DNA from: G965229605 sp965229605
GTDB lineage: Bacteria; Pseudomonadota; Alphaproteobacteria; CBDDJK01
NCBI GenBank assembly: GCA_965229605.1
Contig: OZ245892.1
Coordinates: forward strand, 1,550,001-1,614,000
Direction: 5' to 3'
Length of the DNA: 64,000 bases
The translations under genes were made by a program, and so were the position numbers. How positions within the stretch are numbered: the first letter of the stretch is position 1; every line of letters starts with the position of its first letter. Below are positions 16,099 to 29,244 of the stretch, one piece after another. The notes under the pieces are model-generated. The model worked only from the letters and a program-made list of their open reading frames with translations. It was not told the origin of the DNA and ran no database searches.

Positions 16099-19000
16099 AT
16101 CCATAGGATTGAAGCGAGCGAACAGGCAGACGGCTTTCCCCGGCCATCGCCTTTATCGCCTCGGCCGCCGCAATCGCCCCGGCCAGAGTGGTATAATACG
16201 GCACACTATATTGCAGGGCCATCCGCCGCAAAGAAAAGGAATCTTCAACCGCTTGCTGATCGGCAGTTGTATTCAGGATCAGTGAAATCTCGCCATTGAT
16301 GATGGCATCGACAATATGCGGACGCCCCTGGCGGACCTTATTGATGGTGGTAACCGGGATATTCTTTTCTTTCAGGAAATTGGCGGTTCCCGATGTCGCG
16401 CAGAGCCGCAACCCCTGATCGACAAGCAGCTGCGCGGCTTCAACAATTTTACCCTTGTCGGAATCTTTAAGCGAGATAAACACCATCTTTTGAGAATTAA
16501 CCGATTCATCATGCCCTGAACTTGTTGGCAGGCGCACCCCTGCCCCCAGTTGCGCCTTGGCAAAGGCGCGCTGAAAATTGCTGTCAATGCCCATGACCTC
16601 TCCGGTCGATTTCATTTCCGGCCCCAGCAAGACATCAACGCCAGGGAAGCGGTTAAAGGGAAACACTGCTTCCTTGACGGCGGTGTGATCGGGCTGCAAA
16701 CATTCAGTCAGTTGAAAATCAGCCAGTGGAACACCTGCCATGACCTTGGTTGCCAGGGCAGCAAGCGGAACCCCGGTCGCTTTGGCGACAAACGGCACCG
16801 TCCGGCTGGCCCGCGGGTTGACTTCAAGAATGTAAATATGATCACCTTTCAGCGCAAACTGGACATTCATCAGCCCCTTGACTCCAAGGGCATGGGCCAA
16901 TACCCGGGCTTGATCGGCCAGGGTCTTGATCTGGCTGGCCGACAGGGAATGAGGCGGCAAGGCACAGGCTGAATCGCCGCTGTGAATGCCTGCTTCTTCA
17001 ATATGTTCCATAATTCCGGCCACATAGACCGACTCCTGATCGCAAAGCGCATCCACATCGACTTCGACCGCATCAGTCAGATAATAATCAATCAGGACCG
17101 GATTCTGCCCGGACACCTGCACCGCTGTTTCAATATAATTTTCAAGCGCAGAGGAATCATGAACAATCTCCATGGCCCGCCCGCCCAAAACATAGGACGG
17201 ACGAATAACCACGGGGTAGCCGATCTCGTCCGCAATTTTCAAGGCTTCTTGCCGGGAGCGCGCCAGCCCGTTTGGCGGCTGCAACAGACCAAGGTCCTGA
17301 ATAAGAGCCTGAAAACGCTCCCGATCCTCGGCAAGGTCAATGGCATCCGGCGATGTTCCCAAAATCGGCACCCCGGCTTTTTCAAGCGCATTGGCAAGTT
17401 TTAAAGGCGTTTGACCGCCAAATTGCACAATAACGCCTAAAAGCTCGCCTTTGCTCATCTCAAGGCGGCATATTTCCAGAACATTTTCCGTGGTCAATGG
17501 CTCAAAATAAAGCCGGTTTGCTGTGTCATAATCAGTTGAAACCGTCTCCGGGTTACAGTTGACCATGATGGCTTCAATCCCGATCTCCTTCAAAGCATAG
17601 GCCGCATGAACGCAGGCATAGTCAAACTCGATCCCCTGACCAATCCGGTTGGGGCCTCCGCCCAGAATGATGACTTTTTTCTGTGTTGTGATCTCGGCCT
17701 CGCAGTCCGGGATCGGGGACACCACATCGCTGGCAAGCGGAGCCGTATCATAGGTGGCATAAAGATACGGGGTGAAGGACGGAAACTCACCCGCACAACT
17801 GTCAACCCGCAAAAAGCGGGCGTTAATTCCAAATTCAAGCCGGGCAGCTTCAATGACACCTGGTCCCACTCCGCAAAGTTCAGCCAGTCGGTCATCGGAA
17901 AAACCCATCGCCTTTAACCGGGACAGGTCAGTCGCTGTTGGCAGGTTTTTATCTTTTTTCCCCTGTTCCAGAAGCCGGTTTTCTTCCTCAACCAACTCGG
18001 CAATTTCACGCAAAAACCAGGGGTCAATATGGCTCAAACGGGCAACCTCATCAATCGACCATCCTTGCCGCAAAGCCTCGGCAATATAAAGGATGCGCTC
18101 TGGCACCGGTTTGGCAATACAGGCTTCTGCACCCTCGCGATCATCAGGCAGCCGGACCGGATCAAACCCGGTGAGCCCGGTCTCCATCGACCGCAGAGCC
18201 TTCTGCATACTTTCCTTGAACGAACGCCCCATAGCCATGACTTCGCCAACCGACTTCATGGATGTGGTCAAATTGGGAGAGGCTCCCTTGAATTTCTCGA
18301 AAGCAAAGCGGGGGATTTTGGTGACAATATAGTCAATGGTTGGCTCAAAACTTGCCGGAGTCACCCGGGTGATATCATTGGCCAACTCGTCAAGATGATA
18401 GCCCACCGCCAGCCGCGCTGCCACTTTGGCAATCGGGAAACCCGTGGCTTTGGAGGCCAGGGCAGAAGAGCGCGACACCCGCGGGTTCATTTCAATCACC
18501 ACCAGACGGCCTGTTTGCGGGTTGATGGCAAACTGCACATTTGACCCGCCAGTCTCGACCCCGATTTCGCGCAAAACCGCAATCGAGGCATTACGCATCA
18601 CCTGATATTCGCGATCTGTCAGCGTCAAGGCCGGAGCAACCGTGATCGAATCGCCGGTATGGACTCCCATCGGATCAATATTTTCAATGGAACAGATAAT
18701 AATGCAGTTATCCTGACGGTCCCGGACAACTTCCATTTCGTATTCTTTCCAGCCAAGGACAGATTCTTCGATCAGGACGCTATTGGCCGGGGAAGCCTCT
18801 AGCCCGCCCGTGACAATGGTTTCAAATTCATTAAGGTTATAGGCAATCCCGCCACCAGCCCCGCCCAGCGTAAAGGACGGGCGAATAATCGCTGGCAAGC
18901 CACCAATTTCCTGCAAGGCGCGATGGGCATCGGAAAGATTTGTCACCTGCTGCGATTTCGGGCTCTCCAGACCAATACGAGTCATGGCTTCCCGGAAACG

Positions 19001-19408
19001 CTGACGATCCTCTGCCCGGTCAATGACGTCCGCCCGGGCCCCGATCATCTCGACCCCCAGTTCAGCCAATATCCCCTGCCGGTCAAGGGCAAGCCCGGTA
19101 TTCAGCCCTGTCTGCCCGCCCATTGTCGGCAGTAAAGCCATGCGCTCATTGGGGAAACGCTCACGCTCTTTACGCAGAATTTCTTCAACAACGGCTGGCG
19201 TAATCGGCTCAATGTAAGTGGTATCGGCTGTCGCCGGGTCGGTCATAATCGTCGCCGGATTAGAGTTCACCAAGACCGTCCGATAGCCTTCAGCCCTTAA
19301 AGCCTTGCAAGCCTGGGTGCCGGAATAATCAAACTCGCAGGCCTGACCAATGACAATCGGTCCGGCTCCAATAATCGTAATCGCATCAATATCCTGACGT
19401 TTAGGCAT
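16097..19408 (-). CDS. carB: Carbamoyl-phosphate synthase large subunit
   Basis: CarB makes carbamoyl phosphate from bicarbonate, ammonia (delivered by CarA) and two ATP, feeding pyrimidine and arginine synthesis. The 1103-residue protein has the duplicated architecture: a first carboxyphosphate half from [20 protein letters not shown] through the ATP-grasp region ([17 protein letters not shown] near 170; [19 protein letters not shown] near 300), an oligomerisation domain near 420-550, a second half starting [20 protein letters not shown] near 575 with [16 protein letters not shown], and a C-terminal MGS-like allosteric domain ending with residues near [10 protein letters not shown]. Length is normal. 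carA is not in the window. A dehalogenase-like gene is divergent upstream. Confidence 0.98.
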   Translation of the reverse strand: MPKRQDIDAITIIGAGPIVIGQACEFDYSGTQACKALRAEGYRTVLVNSNPATIMTDPATADTTYIEPITPAVVEEILRKERERFPNERMALLPTMGGQTGLNTGLALDRQGILAELGVEMIGARADVIDRAEDRQRFREAMTRIGLESPKSQQVTNLSDAHRALQEIGGLPAIIRPSFTLGGAGGGIAYNLNEFETIVTGGLEASPANSVLIEESVLGWKEYEMEVVRDRQDNCIIICSIENIDPMGVHTGDSITVAPALTLTDREYQVMRNASIAVLREIGVETGGSNVQFAINPQTGRLVVIEMNPRVSRSSALASKATGFPIAKVAARLAVGYHLDELANDITRVTPASFEPTIDYIVTKIPRFAFEKFKGASPNLTTSMKSVGEVMAMGRSFKESMQKALRSMETGLTGFDPVRLPDDREGAEACIAKPVPERILYIAEALRQGWSIDEVARLSHIDPWFLREIAELVEEENRLLEQGKKDKNLPTATDLSRLKAMGFSDDRLAELCGVGPGVIEAARLEFGINARFLRVDSCAGEFPSFTPYLYATYDTAPLASDVVSPIPDCEAEITTQKKVIILGGGPNRIGQGIEFDYACVHAAYALKEIGIEAIMVNCNPETVSTDYDTANRLYFEPLTTENVLEICRLEMSKGELLGVIVQFGGQTPLKLANALEKAGVPILGTSPDAIDLAEDRERFQALIQDLGLLQPPNGLARSRQEALKIADEIGYPVVIRPSYVLGGRAMEIVHDSSALENYIETAVQVSGQNPVLIDYYLTDAVEVDVDALCDQESVYVAGIMEHIEEAGIHSGDSACALPPHSLSASQIKTLADQARVLAHALGVKGLMNVQFALKGDHIYILEVNPRASRTVPFVAKATGVPLAALATKVMAGVPLADFQLTECLQPDHTAVKEAVFPFNRFPGVDVLLGPEMKSTGEVMGIDSNFQRAFAKAQLGAGVRLPTSSGHDESVNSQKMVFISLKDSDKGKIVEAAQLLVDQGLRLCATSGTANFLKEKNIPVTTINKVRQGRPHIVDAIINGEISLILNTTADQQAVEDSFSLRRMALQYSVPYYTTLAGAIAAAEAIKAMAGESRLPVRSLQSYG

Positions 19409-19590
19409 CTTTCCTCACATATCATAAACCGGCGCAACCGATCTTTTGTCGGGCTTACGGTTAAGGCCTTATCGCGGGCGCGTCAATCATACTGTCATAT
19501 ATTATCTCTATATATCTTTCTTGCAGGGTTTAATATCTGTGGATAAGAGTGATTGTTTATAGCTTGAAAAACCGGAAGTATGTGGGGAAA

Positions 19591-20265
19591 ATGAAAACGA
19601 TTGCATTTGATATTTACGGAACGCTGATTGACACCGCTGGCGTGATCCTGACCTTACAAGACATGGCAGGCGAAAAAGCCAGGCCGCTTTCAGATTTATG
19701 GCGCAGCAAGCAGCTTGAATATTCCTTTCGCCGAGGCTTGATGCGGGCCTATAAGGATTTTTCCATCTGCACGAAAGAGGCTCTGGACTATGCCTGTCAG
19801 GCGTTGGATATTCCCTTGTCGGACAGCCAGAAGCAACAGGCGATGGCAGCCTATCAAAGCCTGCCTGCTTTTGAGGATGTGCCAGAGGCCTTGAACCAGC
19901 TTCATCAAGCCGGACATCGCCTGTTTGCTTTTTCAAATGGCCGGGCTGATCATGTAGAAGGCTTGCTGAACCATGCCGCTATTCGCCCCTATTTTACCGG
20001 TATTATCAGTGTAGAGGCACTGGAAACCTTCAAGCCCAATCCTGATATCTATCTATATTTTCTTGAAAAAACACAGTCTTCGGCATCTGAAACCTGGTTG
20101 CTATCCAGCAATCCATTCGATGTTATTGGCGCACATTCAACAGGATTCAACACGGCCTGGCTAAAGCGCAATCAGTCCATGATTTTTGACCCCTGGGGCA
20201 TAACTCCCAGCGTCACGATTCAAAGCCTCAAAGAATTTCCTGCGCTTTTGGAAAGTAAATCCTGA
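19591..20265 (+). CDS. Haloacid dehalogenase type II-like hydrolase
   Basis: A 224-residue HAD superfamily enzyme resembling L-2-haloacid dehalogenases. Motif I is FDIYGTLIDTAG (the first Asp is the nucleophile, about residue 7), motif II is FAFSNGRADHVEGLL, motif III contains the Lys in ETFKPNPDIYLYF, and the type II signature SSNPFDVIGAHSTGFNTAW is near residue 170. I chose ATG 19591; an upstream in-frame start at 19549 adds 14 residues without homology to the family. Real substrates of such genes are often not haloacids, so the name is a family label. It stands between divergent carB and the cobST unit, with 147 bp to cobS. Confidence 0.85.
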   Translation: MKTIAFDIYGTLIDTAGVILTLQDMAGEKARPLSDLWRSKQLEYSFRRGLMRAYKDFSICTKEALDYACQALDIPLSDSQKQQAMAAYQSLPAFEDVPEALNQLHQAGHRLFAFSNGRADHVEGLLNHAAIRPYFTGIISVEALETFKPNPDIYLYFLEKTQSSASETWLLSSNPFDVIGAHSTGFNTAWLKRNQSMIFDPWGITPSVTIQSLKEFPALLESKS

Positions 20266-20294
20266 CCCGACTTTAATAACCTGTGTCCCTTATC

Positions 20295-20323
20295 TTTGGC
20301 AGGACTTATTTTTGGCGGGACTT
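20295..20323 (+). repeat. Direct repeat upstream of cobS
   Basis: TTTGGCAGGACTT (20295-20307) is repeated as TTTGGCGGGACTT (20311-20323), 12 of 13 bases alike with a 16-base period. It lies about 90-118 bp before the cobS start and could be a regulator site or a short tandem duplication. No cobalamin riboswitch box was seen in this 147-bp gap. Confidence 0.35.
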
Positions 20324-20412
20324 GGCAAAGCAGAACGCACGCTGTAAAAGCCTTTAATGATAAAACCAGCATATACTGGTCAATAACTATTTCCCCATAA
20401 CTGGAGGGCCGA

Positions 20413-21435
20413 ATGAAAGCCGACCCCGCGACCGGCGAAAGCCAGATGACGCTTGATTCTCAAAATACGCCAGATCAGTCTGTAACCGTTTGTGCGGCAT
20501 TCGGCCTGAACAGTGATATGGAAGTCCCTGCTTTCTCCACGCCTACTGACCATGTTCCCCCGGTTGATCCGGCCTATATTTTTGATCATGACACGACCAT
20601 GGCAATTCTGGCCGGATTTAAATTCAATCGCCGTGTGATGGTGCAAGGCTATCACGGGACCGGAAAATCAACCCATATTGAGCAAATCGCAGCCCGCTTG
20701 AACTGGCCTTGTATCCGGATCAATCTTGACAGTCATATCAGCCGGATTGATCTGATCGGCAAGGATTCGATTGTCATTCGCGATGGCATGCAGGTGACAG
20801 AGTTTAAAGAAGGCATTCTGCCCTGGGCTTTACAGAATCCGGTGGCCCTGTGCTTTGACGAATATGATGCCGGGCGGCCCGATGTCATGTTTGTCATTCA
20901 GCGGGTTCTGGAGGTTGAAGGCAAGCTGACCCTGCTGGATCAATCCCGGGTGATTCGGCCCAATCCCTGGTTCCGCCTGTTTGCAACCGCCAATACGGTT
21001 GGCCTTGGCGATACCTCCGGGCTTTATCATGGGACCCAGCCGATCAATCAGGGCCAGATGGATCGCTGGTCGATTGTGACCTCTTTAAATTATCTGCCGA
21101 TGCAAGAGGAAGTGCGTATTATTCTCTCCAAATGCCCGGAGTATAATACACCCGAAGGCCATTCGCTGATTGAAAATATGGTCTCCATGGCCGGGCAGAC
21201 TCGCCAGGCTTTTGTGAACGGGGATATTTCAACGGTGATGAGTCCGCGTACCGTCATCACCTGGGCCGAGAACAACCAGATTTTTGATGATCTGGATTTA
21301 AGTTTCCGGCTGACGTTTTTGAATAAATGTGACGAGACCGAACATGCGGCTTTGAATGAGCTTTATCAGCGGTGCTTTGACCGGGATATCAAAAGCGGAT
21401 CAAGCAGCACCGGGCCAGATAAAGACACCGCGTAA
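20413..21435 (+). CDS. cobS: Aerobic cobaltochelatase subunit CobS
   Basis: CobS is the AAA+ ATPase that, with CobT, drives insertion of cobalt into hydrogenobyrinic acid a,c-diamide by CobN. The 340-residue protein shows Walker [21 protein letters not shown] near residue 80, Walker [20 protein letters not shown] near 145, and a MoxR-like sensor region [20 protein letters not shown] near 196. Length and motif order match the family. TGGAGGG lies five bases before the ATG. cobT follows 30 bp downstream, the usual pairing. cobN is not in the window. Confidence 0.96.
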   Translation: MKADPATGESQMTLDSQNTPDQSVTVCAAFGLNSDMEVPAFSTPTDHVPPVDPAYIFDHDTTMAILAGFKFNRRVMVQGYHGTGKSTHIEQIAARLNWPCIRINLDSHISRIDLIGKDSIVIRDGMQVTEFKEGILPWALQNPVALCFDEYDAGRPDVMFVIQRVLEVEGKLTLLDQSRVIRPNPWFRLFATANTVGLGDTSGLYHGTQPINQGQMDRWSIVTSLNYLPMQEEVRIILSKCPEYNTPEGHSLIENMVSMAGQTRQAFVNGDISTVMSPRTVITWAENNQIFDDLDLSFRLTFLNKCDETEHAALNELYQRCFDRDIKSGSSSTGPDKDTA

Positions 21436-21465
21436 GGCCAAAAGCGCAAGCACACAGGTTTTCTG

Positions 21466-23298
21466 ATGTCAAAAGCGGACGAAAAGCCGGGTGAAAGCTT
21501 CAAGCGCGCCACGGTCGGATGCGTTAAGGCTCTGGCCAAAGCCCCGGACCTTGAAGTCACCTTTTCATCGACCACGGCCCAGACCGGGGCTGATAAATTG
21601 CGCCTTGCCACCCCGGCGGTAGATGCCAGCCCTGAACAACGCCGTCTTTATCGGGGCATGGTGGATCGTCAGGCCATTCGTCTTTGTTATCATGATCAGC
21701 GGTTACACGCCAGGCTTAACCCTTCAAACCCGCTGGCATCGCGCCTGTTTGAATCGCTTGAAGAAGCCCGGACAGAGGCCCTTGGCACCCGCCATATGGC
21801 CGGGGTGCGCTCAAATCTTGATGCAGATTTGATGCAAAGTCTGGAAGCGGAAGGGATCAATAAAATCCGCATTGCTTCTGAATCGACCCTCCCATCCGTT
21901 GTCCGTCTGCTTGGGCGCATGGCCCTTAGCCAAATGGAGATTCCTGACACCATGAAGCCTGCCGTTGCGGCCTGGCGCGGTCAGCTTCCAGCAGAAATTA
22001 CAGAGGCCCTGTCACAACTTGGCCCCTTGGTTGAGGATCAAAAACGCTTTGGCCAGGCGGCACGCACCTTGATTCAGGATTATCTTCTGCCGCCAAATAC
22101 ACTGACGGATCGCCCGGATGATCTGATTGATGAAAATGACGAGGCGATTGATATTGAAGATCAGCAGCCACGCCAGCAAACCAGCGAAACCGATGAGTCG
22201 CGCGTGGAAGAGACCATGGAGAGCAGCGAAGCCAGCGAAAGTACGGATAGCGAGGATCAGGAACTGGATTCGGATCAGACAGAAATGTCCGAGGGCAACC
22301 CGACCGAGGGGGCAGATGTCATGATGGGCGACCCGAGGAACTGGCGACCAGAACATGATCTGGCGGGCATCGGGCGGGAGAAATTTTACCATGTCTTTAC
22401 CCAGCGTTTTGATGAAATCATTCAAGCCCATGATCTATGTGACGAGGCTGAACTGACCAAGCTGCGCCAACAGCTGGACAGCCAGCTTTCCCAATTACAA
22501 GGCGTTGTCGCAAAGCTGGCCAATCGGTTGCAACGCAAACTGATGGCGCAACAGCAACGTTCCTGGGCTTTTGATCTGGAAGAAGGTTATCTGGATACCG
22601 CCAGACTGTCGCGCCTGGTGACCGATCCAAGCTATCCTTTAAGCTATAAAATGGAGAAAGAGACCGAATTTCGCGATACCGTGGTCACCTTGTTGATTGA
22701 TAATTCAGGCTCCATGCGCGGGCGGCCGATCACGATTGCGGCAGTATCGGCAGATATCCTTGCCCGCACCCTGGAACGCTGTGGGGTCAAGGTTGAAATT
22801 CTTGGCTTTACAACAACCGCCTGGAAAGGCGGGCAGTCGCGCGAACAATGGGTTAAATCCGATAAACCGGCCAATCCCGGACGGTTGAATGACTTGCGCC
22901 ATATTATCTATAAGTCAGCTGATGCGCCCTATCGCCGGACAAGACGCAATCTGGCCCTGATGCTGCGTGAAGGCCTGTTAAAAGAAAATATTGACGGGGA
23001 GGCCTTGCTCTGGGCCCATCAGCGTTTGCTGGCCCGACCTGAAGAACGACGGATTTTGATGGTTATTTCGGACGGAGCCCCGGTTGATGATTCCACGTTA
23101 TCGGTCAATTCCGGGAATTATCTGGAACGGCATTTACGCGATGTGATTACCGATATCGAAAAGACTTCACGCATTGAACTGGTCGCCATCGGGATTGGCC
23201 ATGATGTCACCCGCTATTATAAACGCGCCGTCACCATTGTTGATGTCGGGCAGCTGGGCGGGGCGATGATGGCACAGCTGGCTGATCTGTTTGGATAA
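21466..23298 (+). CDS. cobT: Aerobic cobaltochelatase subunit CobT
   Basis: CobT is the VWA-domain partner of CobS in the cobalt chelatase. The 610-residue protein has an N-terminal helical region ([20 protein letters not shown] near 45), a strongly acidic Ser/Asp/Glu-rich hinge at about 220-285, and a C-terminal von Willebrand A domain. The MIDAS motif DNSGS is at 412-416 within [20 protein letters not shown], with further parts [11 protein letters not shown] near 530 and [16 protein letters not shown] near 575. Length is normal. It lies 30 bp after cobS and just before an ABC ATPase gene. Function is secure by sequence and context. Confidence 0.95.
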   Translation: MSKADEKPGESFKRATVGCVKALAKAPDLEVTFSSTTAQTGADKLRLATPAVDASPEQRRLYRGMVDRQAIRLCYHDQRLHARLNPSNPLASRLFESLEEARTEALGTRHMAGVRSNLDADLMQSLEAEGINKIRIASESTLPSVVRLLGRMALSQMEIPDTMKPAVAAWRGQLPAEITEALSQLGPLVEDQKRFGQAARTLIQDYLLPPNTLTDRPDDLIDENDEAIDIEDQQPRQQTSETDESRVEETMESSEASESTDSEDQELDSDQTEMSEGNPTEGADVMMGDPRNWRPEHDLAGIGREKFYHVFTQRFDEIIQAHDLCDEAELTKLRQQLDSQLSQLQGVVAKLANRLQRKLMAQQQRSWAFDLEEGYLDTARLSRLVTDPSYPLSYKMEKETEFRDTVVTLLIDNSGSMRGRPITIAAVSADILARTLERCGVKVEILGFTTTAWKGGQSREQWVKSDKPANPGRLNDLRHIIYKSADAPYRRTRRNLALMLREGLLKENIDGEALLWAHQRLLARPEERRILMVISDGAPVDDSTLSVNSGNYLERHLRDVITDIEKTSRIELVAIGIGHDVTRYYKRAVTIVDVGQLGGAMMAQLADLFG

Positions 23299-23305
23299 TA
23301 CCCTG

Positions 23306-24016
23306 ATGCCCACAATATTGCCGCTCACACTGCACGATGTGCGGGTTGTTCGACAAGGGCGGACTTTACTTGATCAGCTTGACCTTTGTCTGGAAGCCCC
23401 GGGCGTGACCATCCTGATTGGGCCGAATGGCTGCGGCAAAAGTCTTTTGCTGCGTGTGCTTGCCGGCCTGGTTCCCCCGGATACAGGCCGGGTGCGCTGG
23501 GCCGAACAGCCGCCCGATCAGGCCCGCGCCCGCGCGCTTGGATTTGTGCTGCAAAGGCCGGTGGTGTTTCGCCGTTCGGTGTTGGAAAATCTGACCTATG
23601 TGCTTAAACTGAATGGTGCAACAAGACATAAAGCACGGGAGAAAGCACAAGAGATTTTAACCGCCCACGGGATGCAGAATCTTTCTGACAGTTTTGCGCC
23701 GACGCTTTCTGGCGGCGAGCAGCAAAAACTGGCGATCATCCGGGCGCTGGCCCTTAACCCGGAAGCTTTATTGCTGGATGAGCCAACCGCCAATCTTGAC
23801 CCGGCGGCGGTGCAGAGCATTGAACAAGAGGTCAAAACCGTTGCCGAGAATGGCCTTCCGGTTTTATTTGTCACCCATAATATCCAGCAGGCCCGGCGAT
23901 TGGGGGATTATATTCTTTTTATGAATCGCGGGCGATTGGATGCGGTGACCGATAAGGAAAGTTTTTTTGAAAACCCGCCAAGCCAGGAAGCCCAAAGTTT
24001 TTTAAACGGGCAGTAA
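23306..24016 (+). CDS. Orphan ABC transporter ATP-binding protein (TupC/phosphate-tungstate-like)
   Basis: A 236-residue ABC ATPase with Walker A GPNGCGKSLLLRVLAG, Q-loop LGFVLQRPVVFRRSVLENL, signature LSGGEQQKLAIIRAL, Walker B ALLLDEPTANLDP and H-loop LFVTHNIQQA. The Q-loop wording (QRPVVFRRSVLENL) and short length resemble ATPases of tungstate or phosphate-type importers, but no permease or binding protein lies next to it. The ATG at 23306 is seven bases after the cobT stop. A TTG at 23291, overlapping cobT, is an alternative start. Linkage with cobST might suggest metal uptake, but that is inference. Confidence 0.85.
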   Translation: MPTILPLTLHDVRVVRQGRTLLDQLDLCLEAPGVTILIGPNGCGKSLLLRVLAGLVPPDTGRVRWAEQPPDQARARALGFVLQRPVVFRRSVLENLTYVLKLNGATRHKAREKAQEILTAHGMQNLSDSFAPTLSGGEQQKLAIIRALALNPEALLLDEPTANLDPAAVQSIEQEVKTVAENGLPVLFVTHNIQQARRLGDYILFMNRGRLDAVTDKESFFENPPSQEAQSFLNGQ

Positions 24017-24038
24017 ATTTATAGCTTGGGATTTTTTC

Positions 24039-24446
24039 TTATGAATAAGCGGGCGATTCAACCGCAGCAAGCCGGGCATTGGCGATATCAAGGGCCTGCA
24101 TAGCCTCCTGACGTTCCTGATCGTCACGTGCTGCATCCAGCTGATCCTGACAGTCGCGGGCCAGCTGGCGGGCCTGATCCACCGAAAAATCTGCCAGAGG
24201 TTCAGCCGCTTCTGCCAAGACCGTGCAGCCTGTGGTGCCAAGTTCGGCAAAGCCTCCGGCGACAAACAACCGTTCAACCGCCGCGCCATTTTCAAAAATT
24301 GTGATGGTTCCGGCCCGCAAGGCGGTTGCCAGAGGCGCATGGTTCTCCAAAGCCCCGATGTCACCTTCGACACCGGGAATGACAACCATTTCGACTGATC
24401 GGGAAATCAGCAAACGTTCCGGCGAAACCAGTTCAAAATTTAGCAT
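24039..24446 (-). CDS. atpC: ATP synthase F1 epsilon subunit
   Basis: The epsilon subunit links the rotor to the catalytic head and tunes ATP hydrolysis. The 135-residue product has the beta-sandwich opening FELVSPERLLISRSVEMVVI, the block PGVEGDIGALENHAPLATAL, and VAGGFAELGTTGCTVLAEAA. A short C-terminal helical part follows. It is last in the atpHAGDC operon, two bases after the atpD stop. Length is typical for alphaproteobacteria. Confidence 0.96.
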   Translation of the reverse strand: MLNFELVSPERLLISRSVEMVVIPGVEGDIGALENHAPLATALRAGTITIFENGAAVERLFVAGGFAELGTTGCTVLAEAAEPLADFSVDQARQLARDCQDQLDAARDDQERQEAMQALDIANARLAAVESPAYS

Positions 24447-24448
24447 AT

Positions 24449-26876
<2,428 letters not shown>

Positions 26877-26924
26877 TCAGGAATAGCCTTAAACCTTGTC
26901 CGTTAGAAACCAGCCGGGAGACGA

Positions 26925-28460
26925 TCACGAAAAGCTGGCTGTAAAGCCATCCAGCGCCGACTTCAATGAAGCTTCGGTCTCGTCATCAAGCACCCCGGTT
27001 TCATCAAGTTTTTTGATCAGATCGGCATGTTTGCCATGCAAATGATCATGAAGCTGCGCTTCAAACCGCCCGACATCTGCAAGCCCGATCCCGTCAAGAT
27101 AGCCACGGGTTCCGGCATAGATTGACGCGACCTGTTCAGCCACTGAAAGCGGTTTATACTGTGCTTGCTTGAGCAATTCGGTCAGCCGCGCCCCGCGGGC
27201 CAGCAGTTTCTGGGTTGCCGCATCGAGATCAGAGGCAAATTGCGAAAAGGCTTCCATTTCCCGATATTGCGCGAGTTCAAGTTTAATCGACCCGGCGACT
27301 TTTTTCATGGCTTTGGTTTGCGCAGCCGAGCCCACCCGCGACACCGACAGGCCGACATTGATGGCCGGGCGCACGCCTTTATAGAAGAGTTTGGATTCAA
27401 GGAAAATCTGTCCATCGGTGATGGAGATGACATTGGTTGGAATATAGGCCGACACGTCCCCGCCCTGCGTTTCAATCACCGGAAGCGCGGTCAGGGACCC
27501 ACCGCCTTCATCGTCATTGAGTTTGGCGGCGCGTTCCAGCAAGCGGGAGTGAATATAGAACACATCCCCCGGATAGGCATCACGGCCTGGCGGGCGGCGT
27601 AGCAACAGGGACATCTGGCGATAGGCCACCGCCTGTTTGGACAGATCATCATAGATGATCAGGGCATGCATGCCGTTATCGCGGAAATACTCCCCGATTG
27701 TGCAGCCGGTATAGGGGGCAAGAAACTGCATCGGGGCCGGATCAGAAGCCGTGGCCGCAACCACAACCGTATAATCCATGGCCCCCTGATCGGTCAGGGT
27801 TTTGACCACCTGCGCCACCGTTGAGCGTTTTTGCCCGATGGCAACATAGATACAATAGAGTTTTTTGGATTCATCCTTGCCCGCATTCACGGCCTTTTGA
27901 TTGATGATCGTATCAAGGGCGACGGCGGTTTTCCCGGTCTGGCGGTCACCGATGATCAATTCGCGTTGCCCGCGCCCGATAGGCACCAGCGCATCCAGAG
28001 CCTTGATCCCGGTCTGAACCGGCTCATGCACCGATTTACGCGGGATAATGCCGGGAGCCTTAAGCTCAACCAGCCGCCGTTCTGTGGCTGCAATATCGCC
28101 TTTGCCGTCAATCGGATTGCCAAGCGCATCGACAACCCGCCCCAGCAGCCCTTTGCCAACCGGCGCATCAACAATCGCGCCCGAGCGTTTAACTACATCA
28201 CCTTCACGGATATCACGGTCATCACCAAAAATAACCACGCCGACATTATCGGTCTCCAGATTAAGAGCCATGCCCTTGATCCCGCCGGGAAACTCTACCA
28301 TTTCACCAGCCTGCACATTATCAAGCCCGTGAACCCGCGCGACACCGTCGCCAACAGAAATCACCTGCCCGACTTCAGCCGTTTCAGCATCCTGCCCAAA
28401 ATTCGCAATCTGCTCTTTCAAAATAGCGGAAATTTCCGCAGCTTTCATTTCCATCATCAA
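26925..28460 (-). CDS. atpA: ATP synthase F1 alpha subunit
   Basis: The non-catalytic nucleotide-binding subunit of F1. The 511-residue sequence includes the N-terminal [20 protein letters not shown], the P-loop [40 protein letters not shown] with [20 protein letters not shown], and the C-terminal helical domain. The first ATG overlaps the atpH stop (28457-28460) and AGGGAG precedes it. Tandem Met codons at 28460 and 28457 and a third at 28448 leave the exact start open by a few residues. Motifs and length are typical. Confidence 0.97.
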   Translation of the reverse strand: MMMEMKAAEISAILKEQIANFGQDAETAEVGQVISVGDGVARVHGLDNVQAGEMVEFPGGIKGMALNLETDNVGVVIFGDDRDIREGDVVKRSGAIVDAPVGKGLLGRVVDALGNPIDGKGDIAATERRLVELKAPGIIPRKSVHEPVQTGIKALDALVPIGRGQRELIIGDRQTGKTAVALDTIINQKAVNAGKDESKKLYCIYVAIGQKRSTVAQVVKTLTDQGAMDYTVVVAATASDPAPMQFLAPYTGCTIGEYFRDNGMHALIIYDDLSKQAVAYRQMSLLLRRPPGRDAYPGDVFYIHSRLLERAAKLNDDEGGGSLTALPVIETQGGDVSAYIPTNVISITDGQIFLESKLFYKGVRPAINVGLSVSRVGSAAQTKAMKKVAGSIKLELAQYREMEAFSQFASDLDAATQKLLARGARLTELLKQAQYKPLSVAEQVASIYAGTRGYLDGIGLADVGRFEAQLHDHLHGKHADLIKKLDETGVLDDETEASLKSALDGFTASFS

Positions 28461-29071
28461 GCTCCCTTCATCGCAAGTCGCATACGCTCCAGCCGCGCTG
28501 CAACTGACGCATCTAATAGTCTGCTTTTCATTTTAATGGTTAAACCACCAATCAACCGCGAATCAATCACGGTCTCCATGGTTACATTCGGACCAAAAAC
28601 TTTCTTCAATTCATCTTTCAAAGCCTTGGTATTCTCCCGGTCCAGCGCACGGGCAACCGTGACTTGTGCCACAGCCTCATCGCGGGCTTGCGCCAACTGC
28701 TCCTGAACACAACGCGCCATATGCGAAAGCAGCCCCGCCCGCCCGACACTGGCAACCAGCCCGACAAACTTGCCGGTCAATGGATCAAGTCCCATTTTCT
28801 CGCCAAGTCTGGACAGCACCGCCTCTTGATCCTTGCGCAGGGCCGTCGGACTTTTCATCAGGTTTTGCAAGTCGCTATGCGCCTCAATCGTCTGCACCAG
28901 CTTATTAAGGTCAGAAGCAATCACATCTTCCCGCTTGCGGCGTTCAGCGTCTGACAGCTTTGCAGCAGAACCTTTTGCAGCCCGGCCTTTCGCAGGTGCA
29001 TCCCCCGCAAGAGAAATAAGGGCTCTGGCATAACGTCCGGCAATAAGAGTCGGATTAGATTTTGCAGGCAC
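28457..29071 (-). CDS. atpH: ATP synthase F1 delta subunit
   Basis: The delta subunit sits on top of F1 and binds the peripheral stalk. The 204-residue protein has [13 protein letters not shown], a helical N-terminal domain, and the C-terminal block [20 protein letters not shown] (I-G-G-x-x-I-K-x-x-x-x-x-x-D-x-S), which is the family signature. A GTG at 29071 is the start, after AAAGGGG. An Ala/Lys-rich insertion ([20 protein letters not shown], residues about 23-42) makes it longer than the usual 185. A 12-base perfect palindrome (GCACGCGCGTGC, 29068-29079) covers the start codon. First gene of the atpHAGDC operon. Confidence 0.93.
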   Translation of the reverse strand: MPAKSNPTLIAGRYARALISLAGDAPAKGRAAKGSAAKLSDAERRKREDVIASDLNKLVQTIEAHSDLQNLMKSPTALRKDQEAVLSRLGEKMGLDPLTGKFVGLVASVGRAGLLSHMARCVQEQLAQARDEAVAQVTVARALDRENTKALKDELKKVFGPNVTMETVIDSRLIGGLTIKMKSRLLDASVAARLERMRLAMKGA

Positions 29072-29244
29072 GCGCGTGCAACCCCTTTAAAAATTGGTGA
29101 ACCCCAAGCATCACTATGGCGTTATCTCTATGGCGATGTAGCCTTGAATTTATGCCTGTTTGCGCGGGGCTTAGCATAGGCAAAAAGGGCTTGCAATATT
29201 TATATAGGCGTTAGGGTCAGGACTCATAAGACAAAACTGTTGGA
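29072..29244. other. Intergenic region before atpH
   Basis: 173 bp between the glycerate kinase stop and the atpH start, both on the minus strand. It should contain the atp operon promoter, but no clear -35/-10 pair could be fixed. Its left-hand edge in the glycerate-kinase direction (29211-29239) is a mobile-element end described separately. Confidence 0.4.
29211..29239. repeat. Isolated terminal-repeat copy of the 62.9-kb mini-element family
   Basis: TTAGGGTCAGGACTCATAAG (29211-29230) matches the ends of the element at 62857-63294 over about 21 bases. The first 13 bases equal its right end, and the T at position 14 equals its left end. The shared motif CTGTTGG follows (29237-29243 here, 62887-62893 there), with seven fewer bases in between. 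No opposite end is found in the neighbourhood, so this is a solo end or truncated relic. It lies five bases beyond the glycerate kinase stop codon. Confidence 0.6.

Noticed and set aside
20266..20412. Cobalamin riboswitch before cobS
   Set aside because: No B12-box-like sequence or long leader structure could be found; the gap is only 147 bp.
29068..29079. 12-base palindrome over the atpH start codon
   Set aside because: The palindrome has no loop and is short and GC-rich; I see no reason to treat it as more than chance.
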